Positions 51,908 through 60,120 are shown, counted from the stretch's first letter. The stretch: DNA of 64,000 nt from Paenibacillus sp. PL91 (GCF_012935325.2 NZ_JABBYG020000021.1:1-64000); one strand, 5' to 3'. Notes: a model not told the origin generated them from the sequence alone. Translations and numbers: made by a program.

Positions 51908-52918
51908 ATGTCTACAGATACAATGAAGGCGATTCGTCTGCATGAATTCGGCGGCCCTGAGGTACTGCGTTACGAGGAGGCGCCGCTTCCCGAGCTGAAG
52001 CCAGGTGAGGTGCTTGTCCGTGTTCACGCGGTTGGCATCAACCCCCCCGACTGGTACCTGCGCGAGGGGTATAAGGATCTTCCTCCTGAGTGGCGGCCGC
52101 CGGTGCCCTTTCCCGTCATTCTGGGCTCGGACGTGTCGGGCGTCGTCGAGGCGGTAGCCACGGATGTGCAGGACTTCTCCGTCGGCGATGAAGTTTACGG
52201 CATGGTTCGCTTTCCTAGCTTTGGAGAGAGCGCTGCTTATGCCGAGTACGTCGCCGCGCCAGCTTCGGACCTTGCAATCAAGCCGGCTGGGATCGATCAT
52301 GTGCACGCCGCAGGGGCGCCGATGGCAGGCCTCACCGCGTGGCAGTTCCTGATCGAGTTGGGGCACAATGAACAGAATCCGCTTCAACCGGCGATGCATC
52401 GCCCGATGCCGCTCAACGGCAAAACAGTGCTCGTCAATGGTGCCGCGGGCGGCGTGGGGCACTTCGCAGTGCAACTGGCTAAATGGAAGGGGGCGCACGT
52501 CATCGCGGTGGCATCGGGCACGCATGAGTCGTTCCTGAGCGGGCTCGGTGCCGACGAATTCATCGACTACACCAAGAGCCCTCCCGAGGACGTCGCCCAT
52601 GACGTTGATCTCGTCCTCGATACCCTCGGCGGTCCCACTACCGGTCGTTTCTTGCGTACGCTCAAGCGTGGCGGCGCTTTGTTCCCAGTGTTCTTAGGCT
52701 TCTCCGACGCCGAGGAGGCCGCAAAGCTGGGCGTCACGGTCTCGATGACCCAAGTTCGCTCGAACGGCCCACAGCTGGTGGAATTCGGGCGCTTGCTCGA
52801 TGCCGGGACGGTTCGCGTCGCCATCGACAGCACGTTTCCACTTACCGATGCTCGCAAGGCGCATGAACGAGCCGCCGGTGGACACATTCAAGGCAAGATT
52901 GTGCTCACGGTCGTGTAA
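51908..52918 (+). CDS. Zinc-independent NADPH:quinone reductase-like oxidoreductase
   Basis: 336 residues of the medium-chain dehydrogenase QOR group. The N-terminal GroES-like domain has LPELKPGEVLVRVHAVGINP and ILGSDVSGVV; the nucleotide site is VLVNGAAGGVGHFAVQLAKW, GADEFIDYTK follows. Structural zinc cysteines are absent. It likely reduces quinones or enones with NADPH. It is GC-rich, and regulated by the divergent TetR. ATG follows GGAAAGGAG. The gene and its regulator form a compact acquired detoxification pair. Confidence 0.92.
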   Translation: MSTDTMKAIRLHEFGGPEVLRYEEAPLPELKPGEVLVRVHAVGINPPDWYLREGYKDLPPEWRPPVPFPVILGSDVSGVVEAVATDVQDFSVGDEVYGMVRFPSFGESAAYAEYVAAPASDLAIKPAGIDHVHAAGAPMAGLTAWQFLIELGHNEQNPLQPAMHRPMPLNGKTVLVNGAAGGVGHFAVQLAKWKGAHVIAVASGTHESFLSGLGADEFIDYTKSPPEDVAHDVDLVLDTLGGPTTGRFLRTLKRGGALFPVFLGFSDAEEAAKLGVTVSMTQVRSNGPQLVEFGRLLDAGTVRVAIDSTFPLTDARKAHERAAGGHIQGKIVLTVV

Positions 52919-53013
52919 GGACGACAGCACGAATGATTATCGCACTCCTCGTGGAACGCGAATGAGCTTTGAAGAATTTGCTAACTTAATTAAGAAAAAA
53001 AGGATGAACAACA

Positions 53014-53313
53014 ATGATTATACTCATGGGTTACGTTCACCTAAATCCGTCTGATGTGAATCAGTTCACTGCAGACGTTCAGGCCGTCGTTTCCAGCACG
53101 AGAGCTGAAAAGGGATGCCTCTTTTATGCCTTTACTTTGGAAGATGCGCGCGTCGGACGCATGCTGACTGTCCAGCGGTGGCAAGATCAAGAATCGCTGA
53201 CTGCCCATGTTGAAAGACATGAGTCGGCGCCCTTTTTAAAAAAGTGGGGAAACAGGATGAGAATGAATATTCTAAAATATGATGTCTCGAACGAAAGCTC
53301 GTTCATGGAGTAA
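53014..53313 (+). CDS. Antibiotic-biosynthesis-monooxygenase-domain protein
   Basis: 99 residues, ABM/YgiN-like dimeric alpha-beta barrel: MGYVHLNPSDVNQFTADVQA, RAEKGCLFYAFTLED, LTVQRWQDQESLTAHVERHE. Such cofactor-free enzymes oxidise quinols or work with quinone reductases. ATG follows AAGGATGA. It lies 95 nt after the oxidoreductase and probably in the same transcript. The gap contains a small MSFEEFANLIKK relic of unknown origin. GC is lower than that of the oxidoreductase. Confidence 0.85.
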   Translation: MIILMGYVHLNPSDVNQFTADVQAVVSSTRAEKGCLFYAFTLEDARVGRMLTVQRWQDQESLTAHVERHESAPFLKKWGNRMRMNILKYDVSNESSFME

Positions 53314-53349
53314 AAGAGGTCGAGTAAGGGCTGCTCTTGGCAGCAGAAG

Positions 53350-53381
53350 TAAGAAGGATCCGCCGCGGCTGGTCCTTCTGC
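53350..53381 (+). terminator. Terminator after the monooxygenase
   Basis: AGAAGGATCC...GGTCCTTCT hairpin with a GC-rich loop and CTTTG behind, about 40 bp after the stop. Confidence 0.6.
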
Positions 53382-53483
53382 TTTGTATTGAACTAAAGTA
53401 TCGGCTCATTGAACATAACTGCCCGTAATGCCCAGTAGTACGTCTGTACAAAATTCTTTATTTTGTGTAGATGTTTGGAAATG

Positions 53484-53523
53484 AAAAAGGAAGGCGGATG
53501 GGGGGCCATCCGCCTTCCTTTTT
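53484..53523. terminator. Bidirectional terminator
   Basis: AAAAAGGAAGGCGGATGG and CCATCCGCCTTCCTTTTT form an 18-bp perfect stem around GGGG; it ends 53530-53808. Confidence 0.88.
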
Positions 53524-53529
53524 CGTAAT

Positions 53530-53808
53530 TTAATTTCCTCCTTTTTGATAAGAAGAGGCTTTTCTGAGCAGTGAATTTTTCATAACAGATTGTTTTGTCT
53601 TTTGTTTTTGAATGTACTCGTTTTGATAATAAAATTCCTCATCCTGCAATAATTCGAACAAAGCTTGACTGGCAGCTTGGACCGCCAGTGTTTCATCCTC
53701 GAGTAAGTAATAAGCGACTTGGCAACTGAAGACCTCGTACTGCTTTAATACGGCTGCTCGTTGTCGTAGTAACTCTTGCTTCTTAGGCGTTACCATCCCC
53801 AATACCAT
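53530..53808 (-). CDS. Conserved-looking small helical protein
   Basis: 92 residues; family not recognised with certainty. All-helical (KQELLRQRAAVLKQYEVFSC, VAYYLLEDETLAVQAASQAL, FELLQDEEFYYQNEYI) with a basic tail. The central block is like region 2 of sigma factors, as in some small Paenibacillus sporulation-associated proteins, but this is weak. ATG 53808 follows GGAAGG at 6 nt. It has its own strong terminator. Confidence 0.65.
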   Translation of the reverse strand: MVLGMVTPKKQELLRQRAAVLKQYEVFSCQVAYYLLEDETLAVQAASQALFELLQDEEFYYQNEYIQKQKTKQSVMKNSLLRKASSYQKGGN

Positions 53809-53927
53809 CGTGTACCTTCCTTAACCCTAATTACTTAAGTGTTTTCCAAACATCAATCCCTACTGTAAACTTATTCTATAATTAGGTGTACATTTCTTCT
53901 ATGTGCTCATACTGAAAAAGGAATAAC

Positions 53928-54053
53928 GCTCTATGGTGCAGCCTCAACAACAGATGATGATGGCTTCGATTGGGGTTGGCTTGGTCTTTTAGGCTCCTTG
54001 GTTTAGCTGGTGCTAGAAAACGTGCTCATGATCGTGACCGCGAACGTGCTTAA
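53928..54053 (+). pseudogene. WGxxGxxG-type anchored peptide, frameshifted
   Basis: GAASTTDDDGFDWGWLGLLG then a one-base shift near 53992 gives LGLAGARKRAHDRDRERA and a stop at 54053. WGWLGLLGLAG plus a basic tail is the WGxxGxxG sorting-like motif found in small Bacillota surface proteins. The N-terminal signal peptide is missing upstream. Confidence 0.65.
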
Positions 54054-54218
54054 TACTTAAATAGTATAAATACCCCCAGCTCATAAGGGGGTTAACCATG
54101 TAGTACAACTTTATATTCCGCTCTCTATTCGCAAAATATTTAGTTTTTCCATACATTAAGTTCGTGTTCTGGGACACATTATACAAGTTAAAATTAATCT
54201 AAAAAGGAGCATACTTAA

Positions 54219-54737
54219 ATGGGAATTTTAAGCGGAAATCCTAAAGATGAACCAATGCACTATGGAGAAATCTTCAGTGTGTGGCAAGCATCAACTGTTG
54301 CAAAAGGTGCCATTTCCTGTTATCAAGCATACTTGAATCATTCCGGTGATAAGGATCTCAAGAAATCATTAGAATCTTTAATTGATCAAGCAAACCTTGA
54401 AATTAAAGAATTAGATACTTTGCTTACGGAAAACGGTATTGCTTCAGCCCCTATGATGCCTGATAGACCATCAGTAAAACTTGAAGACATTCCAATTGGA
54501 GCTCGATTTACTGATCCTGAAATAGCTGCTAAAATTGCATCTGATGTTTCGTTGGGACTTGTTTCCTGCAGTCAAGTTATGGGGCAATCAATAAGAGAAG
54601 ATATTGGCGCTTTATTTGCTAAGTACCATATCACTAAAACAGCATTAGGCGTTAAAATACTCGAGATGAGTAAAGAAAAAGGCTGGCTCATTCCTCCTCC
54701 ACTGCAAGTAAAGAGACCCGAGACAGTGAATGCTTAA
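54219..54737 (+). CDS. DUF3231-family protein
   Basis: 172 residues. A helical, ferritin-like DUF3231 unit: EPMHYGEIFSVWQASTVAKG, CYQAYLNHSGDKDLKKSLES, FTDPEIAAKIASDVSLGLVS and DIGALFAKYHITKTALGVKI. The family is common in spore formers, with two-repeat forms of about 330 residues; this is a single-repeat version. The function is unknown. ATG follows AAAAGGAGC. A terminator lies just behind. Confidence 0.85.
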   Translation: MGILSGNPKDEPMHYGEIFSVWQASTVAKGAISCYQAYLNHSGDKDLKKSLESLIDQANLEIKELDTLLTENGIASAPMMPDRPSVKLEDIPIGARFTDPEIAAKIASDVSLGLVSCSQVMGQSIREDIGALFAKYHITKTALGVKILEMSKEKGWLIPPPLQVKRPETVNA

Positions 54738-54749
54738 TTTTATTTTAAA

Positions 54750-54780
54750 ATCCTGCCCATAGGGTGGGATTTTTTTTTGA
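54750..54780 (+). terminator. Terminator of the DUF3231 gene
   Basis: AAATCCTGCCC-ATA-GGGTGGGATTT stem followed by eight T. Confidence 0.85.
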
Positions 54781-54794
54781 TGAGAAAAAACTAT

Positions 54795-54821
54795 TAAACT
54801 AACCTGTCCGTTAGCTTAATG
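54795..54821 (+). repeat. Main repeat, solitary left arm
   Basis: AAACTAACCTGTCCGTTAGC then TTAATG; no hairpin beside it. Confidence 0.7.
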
Positions 54822-54876
54822 ACAATTCCTTATTTCAATGTATATCGGCTATATGTTCTGGTCACATCTCGGCTAA

Positions 54877-54901
54877 GGATATATGTTCTTGTCCTCTGAC
54901 A
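54877..54901 (+). repeat. 25-bp repeat, copy 2
   Basis: GGATATATGTTCTTGTCC plus TCTGACA; see copy 1 at 6866-6890. A related ATATGTTCTGGTCACATC lies 26 bp before it. Confidence 0.65.
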
Positions 54902-54983
54902 TATTTATATCATACATTATATACGTAATTACTTTTATGCACCGAAAAATAAGTTATTTAGTTTCCCCCATAAAAACAAAAAA

Positions 54984-55006
54984 AAGCACATTTTTATAGT
55001 GTGCTT
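54984..55006 (-). terminator. Terminator of the PadR/HAAS operon
   Basis: AAGCACA-TTTTTATAG-TGTGCTT stem with a run of T on the minus strand, 38 bp after the HAAS gene stop. Confidence 0.75.
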
Positions 55007-55043
55007 CTTCCTTTTTTTAGATCATCATTTGAATAATAACCTT

Positions 55044-55595
55044 CTAAGAAACCATTAATGTTTTCTTTTTCTGACTAATTGCGTGTATATATTTAATTGT
55101 AAGTCTCCATAACACTTTCCCCAACAAAAACATCAACACACCAATCACAATAGAAGTTGGTAAGAACTGCATTGGGCTTGGTGTAAATGCTCCAATTTCG
55201 ATTGTTATTCCGGCAATATCATATCCCATAAGATACCCGACAAATTTAATAATTCCGCCTATTGGTGTAATAACTCCACTAATCATTAAAGCAATGGAAA
55301 GAGTACTGATAATCGGCAAAACAAACATACCGCTGGCGCCTGCAAAGCTGCTACAAAATGCAAATACAGCGCCGAATTTACGCCAACTAAATTTACTGTT
55401 CTTTGTAATGGCTTCACCTAAGTATGCTTTCGCTAATTCTTTTGGGTTTCCTAACCGTTCGATGATTTGCTCAGAAGTAAGACCATTATTTTGCAACTCA
55501 AGCATTAGACTTTTGATTTCATTTACAATGTCAATACGCTCGGAAGCGGACATAGATTTTAAATACTTTTCAATTTTTCCAAGATAGTTATCCAT
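55044..55595 (-). CDS. HAAS-domain (DUF1700-like) membrane protein
   Basis: 183 residues. The N-terminal HAAS helical domain is YLGKIEKYLKSMSASERIDI and EIKSLMLELQNNGLTSEQII, then GNPKELAKAYLGE (about residues 1-62). About four hydrophobic helices follow. HAAS proteins are partners or membrane-located antagonists of PadR regulators. Its start is 4 nt after the PadR stop, so they form an operon. It probably senses or transmits a membrane signal to PadR. Confidence 0.88.
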   Translation of the reverse strand: MDNYLGKIEKYLKSMSASERIDIVNEIKSLMLELQNNGLTSEQIIERLGNPKELAKAYLGEAITKNSKFSWRKFGAVFAFCSSFAGASGMFVLPIISTLSIALMISGVITPIGGIIKFVGYLMGYDIAGITIEIGAFTPSPMQFLPTSIVIGVLMFLLGKVLWRLTIKYIHAISQKKKTLMVS

Positions 55596-55599
55596 AATT

Positions 55600-55932
55600 T
55601 TACACTCCTTTAATTACTTCTATAGCAATTAATAAATTATCCCATTCTAAGGACATAGCGTTTAAGTATTCGTCTCCTTTTGTTGTAATGGAATAATATT
55701 TTCTCGGTGGCAAACCCTCTGTACTTTCTTGCCAAGATGAAGAAACATATTCTTCTTTCAATAACCTTCTAAGCAGAGGATAAATTGTATTTTCTTTTGC
55801 AGCAACAATAGGATACTGCTCTAACTTACTTATGATTTCATACCCATAATATGGTCGCTGCTTTATTAGCAATAGAATACAAAATTCGAGTGTTCCTCGC
55901 TTAATTTGTGATTTCCAATCTTCGACATCCAT
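55600..55932 (-). CDS. PadR-family regulator
   Basis: About 110 residues. SQIKRGTLEFCILLLIKQRP, YYGYEIISKLEQYPIVAAKE and NTIYPLLRRLLKEEYVSSSW followed by RKYYSITTKGDEYL make a PadR winged helix. ATG 55932 follows AGGAGGTACAATAC; 17 upstream codons lie in the control region. It is first in the operon with the HAAS protein. Its 5' end and control region are duplicated at 57583-57690. Confidence 0.92.
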   Translation of the reverse strand: MDVEDWKSQIKRGTLEFCILLLIKQRPYYGYEIISKLEQYPIVAAKENTIYPLLRRLLKEEYVSSSWQESTEGLPPRKYYSITTKGDEYLNAMSLEWDNLLIAIEVIKGV

Positions 55933-55957
55933 GTATTGTACCTCCTGCATATACATC

Positions 55958-55971
55958 GTACAACACAGTAC
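55958..55971. promoter_or_regulatory. Likely PadR operator
   Basis: GTAC-AACACA-GTAC, an inverted repeat 26 bp before padR, within ATCGTACAACACAGTACATC. PadR sites often have an ATGTAC...GTACAT form. The same GTAC-AACACA-GTA is kept in the duplicate at about 57640. Confidence 0.55.
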
Positions 55972-56252
55972 ATCACCAGTCAATAGTACGCTCTGAATAA
56001 ATTCGGCTACGTCAGCCTCCGATGAAACAGGTGGGACATCTCCGAAGCAACCATTACCTTACTGCCTGCCGTACTACCTGTCTCTAGTGCAAGTTTTTGA
56101 AGAATATGTGGAGATAGATATCGCTGTAATTTTCAGCGAACAAATAATGAATCGATAGATTCATACAAAAACGCCATCCTATCCTATGATTCTATATTTT
56201 TAACTAGAAAAACTATGACAAATTTTTCTTTATTCCCGTTTTTCCTTTTTGC

Positions 56253-57422
56253 CTACTTGCTAAATTCAGCAAGTAAAATATTTTTAAAAGGATTAGGACT
56301 GTTATCTCTACCCAAACTGTTCAAACTGACGACCAACGTATGCTTGCCTCCAAGTGTACCTCCAGCAATAGTAGAAAACCCTAGAATACCACCTGTGTGT
56401 CCCCATATCGAGACACCGTTTGGAAGCTTAGTTTCAAAGATTCCAAGACCATATCCATCGATTCCTGCTCTTCCTGTAGGAACTGTAGTAAGCATTTGTT
56501 TTAATTGCTGTTCCTTCAGTAATTTGCCACCGAGCAAGGAAGAGAAGAATTTATTTAAGTCGTCAGCAGTAGAAATCATATCTCCAGCCGAGCTACCTGC
56601 ACTTGGGTTATAATAAGTAACGTCTTTTATCTCACTTGCTTCGTCTGGTTGGGAATATCCCCGAGCATGCTTGGTGCCTGGAATAACGCTTGAATTTCCA
56701 GGTAGGAATGTATCCGACAATTCAAGCGGTTCAATAATCCGATTTTCAATCTCTTCCGCGTAGCTGTTTCCGGTTAATTTTTCAATAAGAATACCCAGTA
56801 ATACGTATCCTGTGTTTGAATAAGACCATCCTTTTCCTGGGACAAAGTCTGGGGGCAGAGAAATCCCCATCTTCACTATTTCTTCAGCCGTATACGATTT
56901 TTTTGTATCCATAAAATCAGCGTCTTTTGACCTTGAGTATTCAGCGATACCACTTGTATGGTTCAATATCTGCCGGATGGTAATCTGTTTACCATTATAT
57001 CCGTTTCCTTGAATGACACCAGGCAACCATTTTTCGATGGAGTCGTCTAGATTCAAGCGGTTCTCTCCAGCTAATTGAAGTACAACCGTTGCGGTGAACG
57101 TCTTCGTCACGCTGCCAATGCGAAAGCGAAAATCTGTTTCCATTGGTTTCTTGGTGCTCAGATTCGCTACCCCAGCAGCATAACCCCAGGTTTTTCCACC
57201 CTCAAAAGTTTTAGCAAGTATCCCCGGGAATCCAAGTTGCAATGTATCCCGCATTGCTTGCTTGACGGAATTATGATCTCGTTGAGTGATTGTTTGTAAC
57301 GAACTAGATACATTTTGAGTGGGCTCTGCTTTTATAATTGAAGTTGGCGATGTGTCTAGCAGGGAACTTCCAGTTATTAGAATGGCCAGACTTGCAAAAG
57401 TAATTTGGCTACGTATTTTCAT
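56253..57422 (-). CDS. Secreted D-Ala-D-Ala carboxypeptidase-like serine hydrolase
   Basis: 389 residues. Signal peptide ITFASLAILITGSSLLDTSP. The three motifs: SVTK in FRIGSVTKTFTATVV (about residue 104), YSN in GKGWSYSNTGYVLLG and HTG in SIWGHTGGILGF. IRQILNHTSGIAEY is typical for the Streptomyces R61-type carboxypeptidase / class C family. It acts outside the cell on peptidoglycan stem peptides or related esters. It is a lone minus-strand gene between the PadR operon and its partial copy. Confidence 0.9.
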   Translation of the reverse strand: MKIRSQITFASLAILITGSSLLDTSPTSIIKAEPTQNVSSSLQTITQRDHNSVKQAMRDTLQLGFPGILAKTFEGGKTWGYAAGVANLSTKKPMETDFRFRIGSVTKTFTATVVLQLAGENRLNLDDSIEKWLPGVIQGNGYNGKQITIRQILNHTSGIAEYSRSKDADFMDTKKSYTAEEIVKMGISLPPDFVPGKGWSYSNTGYVLLGILIEKLTGNSYAEEIENRIIEPLELSDTFLPGNSSVIPGTKHARGYSQPDEASEIKDVTYYNPSAGSSAGDMISTADDLNKFFSSLLGGKLLKEQQLKQMLTTVPTGRAGIDGYGLGIFETKLPNGVSIWGHTGGILGFSTIAGGTLGGKHTLVVSLNSLGRDNSPNPFKNILLAEFSK

Positions 57423-57491
57423 AAGGCATTCCTCTCTTCTATTAATATCGTATACGTGGTTGCATGTTGTTCCATATTAATCACGCAACTA

Positions 57492-57580
57492 TCATCTCCA
57501 CCAATGAAAAAATGTCATCAAAAAGTTTGTAAGCATCTTCATAATTGTTGTTTTACCAACGCCGTTCTGTCCTAACAAGT
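57492..57580 (-). pseudogene. Walker A fragment of an ABC ATPase
   Basis: Minus-strand codons read LLGQNGVGKTTIMKMLTNFL and then stop. Only the P-loop neighbourhood of an ABC transporter ATP-binding protein remains. It joins directly to the padR duplicate at about 57583. Confidence 0.65.
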
Positions 57581-57582
57581 CC

Positions 57583-57690
57583 TCGATTAATTTGTGATTT
57601 CCAATCTTCGACATCCATATACTGTACCTCCTGCATATACATCGTACAACACAGTATATCTCTCGTCAATAGTATCCTCCAATGAAACAG
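57583..57690 (-). pseudogene. Duplicate of the 5' end of padR and its control region
   Basis: AATTTGTGATTTCCAATC, ACATCCATATACTGTACCTC and CATATACATCGTACAACACA match 55907-55970 almost base for base. It encodes only MDVEDWKSQIN before joining the ABC fragment. Similarity fades to patches (ATGAAACAGGT) up to about 57740. Confidence 0.85.
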
Positions 57691-58239
57691 GTCGACATCT
57701 TCGACAGCAATCATTACCGCACTGCCTTCCTCGCCAGTGCTAATGATGGTCAAGAGTGTGGATCGTACCGTTGCGTTGCACAGCGATACCATTACGTTTA
57801 CCTTTGAAATATGCAATACGTCGAACTAGCCGCTCACTGATTTGTATTTTGTCGATGATTTACTTGTGGTCTTGATAAGACCGTGGAGTTCATCCCAGCC
57901 GGTTTCTTCATTAGGCTGATCTGAGCAGTTCCGATTTATTTCCGCTTCATAATTTCTTTAAGCGCCGTTCTAATATGTGAGCTCATTGGGATCTTCATTT
58001 TGGCAGTGTAGTCAACTCGCGCAGCGTTACCTTCATTTATTGCTTGGCCGATGATCTAGGCCCTCACTTTCATGCCGGCTTTGAGCTCTGAAGGAATCTA
58101 CTAAGCCGCTGGTTACCCCTAGATCGCTTTAACGAAAACACCAAGGGATCGCCTCCCTATAAATGAGCAATAAATCGGTTGATAGTCGATTTCAATCAAA
58201 CGTTCAGTGATCTTATTATTTTTAAGCAAAAATAAACAC
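57691..58239. other. Decayed intergenic DNA
   Basis: Minus-strand frame with EEGSAVMIAVEDVDLFHW near 57680-57740 resembles a fragment near 56020-56090 upstream of the intact padR, so both copies once shared another gene. Otherwise nothing is recognised. Confidence 0.4.
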
Positions 58240-58378
58240 AAAACAAAAAAGCCCGCGGTTTCCGCGGACTTCATTCGGACAATGATGTTTTTTTACACCC
58301 GTTTTTTTATACACCCTTATTGCAAAGAAATATGCTACGAGCAAAATCTCGACGCACCACGCAAGAGTGACCCATATT
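58240..58378 (-). pseudogene. Duplicate of the ABC permease 3' end and its terminator
   Basis: AAGCCCGCGGTTTCCGCGG, ACTTCATTCGGACAAT and CGACGCACCACGCAAGAG match 3924-4050 closely. It encodes only the last ~20 residues of the permease at 3970-4737, with small indels. An inversion or a lost second PadR/ABC operon would explain it. Confidence 0.85.
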
Positions 58379-58435
58379 TCTAAAAAACTTAAGTTTTTTG
58401 TATCTCTTAAGATGATTTTCGTCTCACTCTTGGAG

Positions 58436-58467
58436 GCGAAACTATCGTTCCCCGTTAGCTCAATGAT
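58436..58467 (+). repeat. Main repeat, solitary right arm
   Basis: CGAAACTATCGTTCCCCG then TTAGCTCAATG. The following 240 bp to the next gene contain no clear signal. Confidence 0.7.
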
Positions 58468-58710
58468 TCGACCTCGATGCGGTTAGTTGGTAAGGGTATG
58501 TTCGCCTTTTTCCACTTCCATGCTGCTGCCAATGTCATCTTCGAATCAACTTCTAACTTCTGCCGGACCGAGAGCCGAATGGCTCGAAGCGTGAACATGA
58601 TGTTATATGATAGGAATGCCTTCTTGAAATACTAAAAAAGCACTTCTATTTGTTTATAATCTTTCAAAGGTGATTTCTTCGTTAAAATCTCTTTGTCATC
58701 ACTATGACCA

Positions 58711-59169
58711 TTATAAATATTCAATAATCTTTAACTGATAAATCCAATCTCCTGTATCATTGTGTACTAATCTACCGTTATAGGTAATCCTTCCATATTC
58801 ACTACTTCGAAGTATAAACGCATTTTCAGATAAGTAATGATATCCTGAATCATAACGAACAGGCTTGCCACAAGAATCAGAATACTTAAAATATACTTGT
58901 AGTTCGTCATCCTTGTTTTGTATTTCAGTACTTGATATCTTCCAATCATTTAGGTGTGAGTCAAGATACTCGACTTTGTTACTATTAATTTCAAATCCAT
59001 TTTCGTTTTGAATAATTAGTATTTCCTGAAAAGGAATCGTAGTGCTTCCAATGTAATTTATCAGCTTATCTGGAATTGAGAACGACTTGCTAAATCCATT
59101 CCTCAAAGTAGAGTAAGGAGCTCCTCTGACCTTATTATCCCATAATATTGTGATAGATTGAATAATCAC
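58711..59169 (-). CDS. Hypothetical protein
   Basis: 152 residues, family not recognised. GTG 59169 follows AAGGAG at 9 nt. Mixed strands and a Tyr-rich end (SGYHYLSENAFILRSSEYGR, YNGRLVHNDTGDWIYQLKI). No signal peptide. It ends near repeat-poor AT-rich DNA. The orphan character and low GC fit accessory cargo; no function is suggested. Confidence 0.6.
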   Translation of the reverse strand: MIIQSITILWDNKVRGAPYSTLRNGFSKSFSIPDKLINYIGSTTIPFQEILIIQNENGFEINSNKVEYLDSHLNDWKISSTEIQNKDDELQVYFKYSDSCGKPVRYDSGYHYLSENAFILRSSEYGRITYNGRLVHNDTGDWIYQLKIIEYL

Positions 59170-59267
59170 ACATATTCGCTCCTTAGTTTAAGTATTGCAT
59201 TCCTTCATATAACGTCTCTTTTCCGAACTACGCAAATTCTCCATACTTGAAGTATTCGTGAAGTAAT

Positions 59268-59320
59268 TAAACTATCCTGCCCGTTAGCTTAATGCTGTAC
59301 CTGTCTAATACTTTTTCTTT
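59268..59320 (+). repeat. Main repeat left arm followed by an AGTCTAA-type motif
   Basis: AACTATCCTGCCCGTTAGC then TTAATG (59268-59293), then CTGTCTAATACTTTTTC (59301-59317). The pairing of both repeat families here matches 2238-2294 and 2596-2640. Confidence 0.7.
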
Positions 59321-59336
59321 GGACGTGAACTATTCA

Positions 59337-59602
59337 TTACCTGACATTGAGAACTTGATATAGTTTTGCTTTAGACACTCCGGTCTGCTCAGTTATTTCT
59401 TTTACGGTATATTTTAGACTGTCATAAAGAAGCAACGCCATTTCAACTTTGCTCTTATCCAATGGCGGTCTTCCTCCTTTTCTACCTCGAGCCCGAGCTG
59501 CTTATAAACCGGCCTGGGTTCTCTCTCGAATCGTCTCTGCCTCCATTTCAGCTAAGCCAGCCATAATAGCAAAAAAAAGCTTGCCTGCTGGCGTGCTGGA
59601 CC
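59337..59602 (-). pseudogene. Serine recombinase/resolvase C-terminal relic
   Basis: PAGKLFFAIMAGLAEMEAET and IRERTQAGL end in a TAA; reading past it gives ARARGRKGGRPPLDKSKVEM, ALLLYDSLKYTVKEITEQTG and VSKAKLYQVLNVR with a stop at 59337. This is the C-terminal half of a Tn3/Hin-type resolvase with its HTH. The catalytic serine domain is missing, and a nonsense codon interrupts it. Confidence 0.85.
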
Positions 59603-59723
59603 CTTCCTTGTAGCAGCCTTCTTTGAGCGGACAACGCTTGCATGTCTCTACGTCAAAATAGTAGGTGTCCACCTGGTTTTTACCTACATCCTTCTTACCC
59701 TGACGTGCCTTTTTAATGGCCAT
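59603..59723 (-). mobile_element. IS1182-type transposase fragment, minus strand
   Basis: KARQGKKDVGKNQVDTYYFD and CKRCPLKEGCYKEG form the cysteine-rich end region typical of IS1182-family transposases. It is fused in frame to the resolvase relic. Confidence 0.7.
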
Positions 59724-59739
59724 AAGACCGGCCGTGCAT

Positions 59740-60062
59740 ACCTACATGCCCGCATCTTTGAGAGCACTTCCATCATCGTAGATGCCACGCACACGAAAGC
59801 ACGCTACAACCAAAAGTCCTCACGGGAAATTCTGCAAGACCGCCGCGGAAACTGCGGAAGGCCGTTTATGCCATGGATGATTCGGTAAAAGCCAAGATGC
59901 CGGCCTAAAACACTAACGATATGCTCGAAGATGAAATCCAGTATTGCAAGAAACTCATTGATTTCGTTGTGACAGAATCGGGTATCGCGCAAGTGCCGAA
60001 GGTTTTGGAGCCCAACCAGCAACGAAGTGCTTACAAAAATATCAACCGCTGTTTTTAGCTTG
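59740..60062 (+). mobile_element. IS1182-type transposase fragment, plus strand
   Basis: In shifting plus frames: IIVDATHTKARYNQKS, REILQDRRG, AVYAMDDSVKAKMPA-like, KNTNDMLEDEIQYCKKLIDF. This is the middle of an IS1182 transposase, opposite in strand to the fragment at 59603-59723, so the element was inverted around about 59730. Confidence 0.75.
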
Positions 60063-60120
60063 AGCCTGCTCATAGGTAAAATAAATTTGGTCTTGCTTTA
60101 AGTCGCAATTTAAGATACAT

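Noticed and set aside
51851..52600. 249-codon minus-strand frame
   Set aside because: It lies antisense to the GC-rich oxidoreductase, an artefact of high GC at third positions; no ribosome site and no family features.
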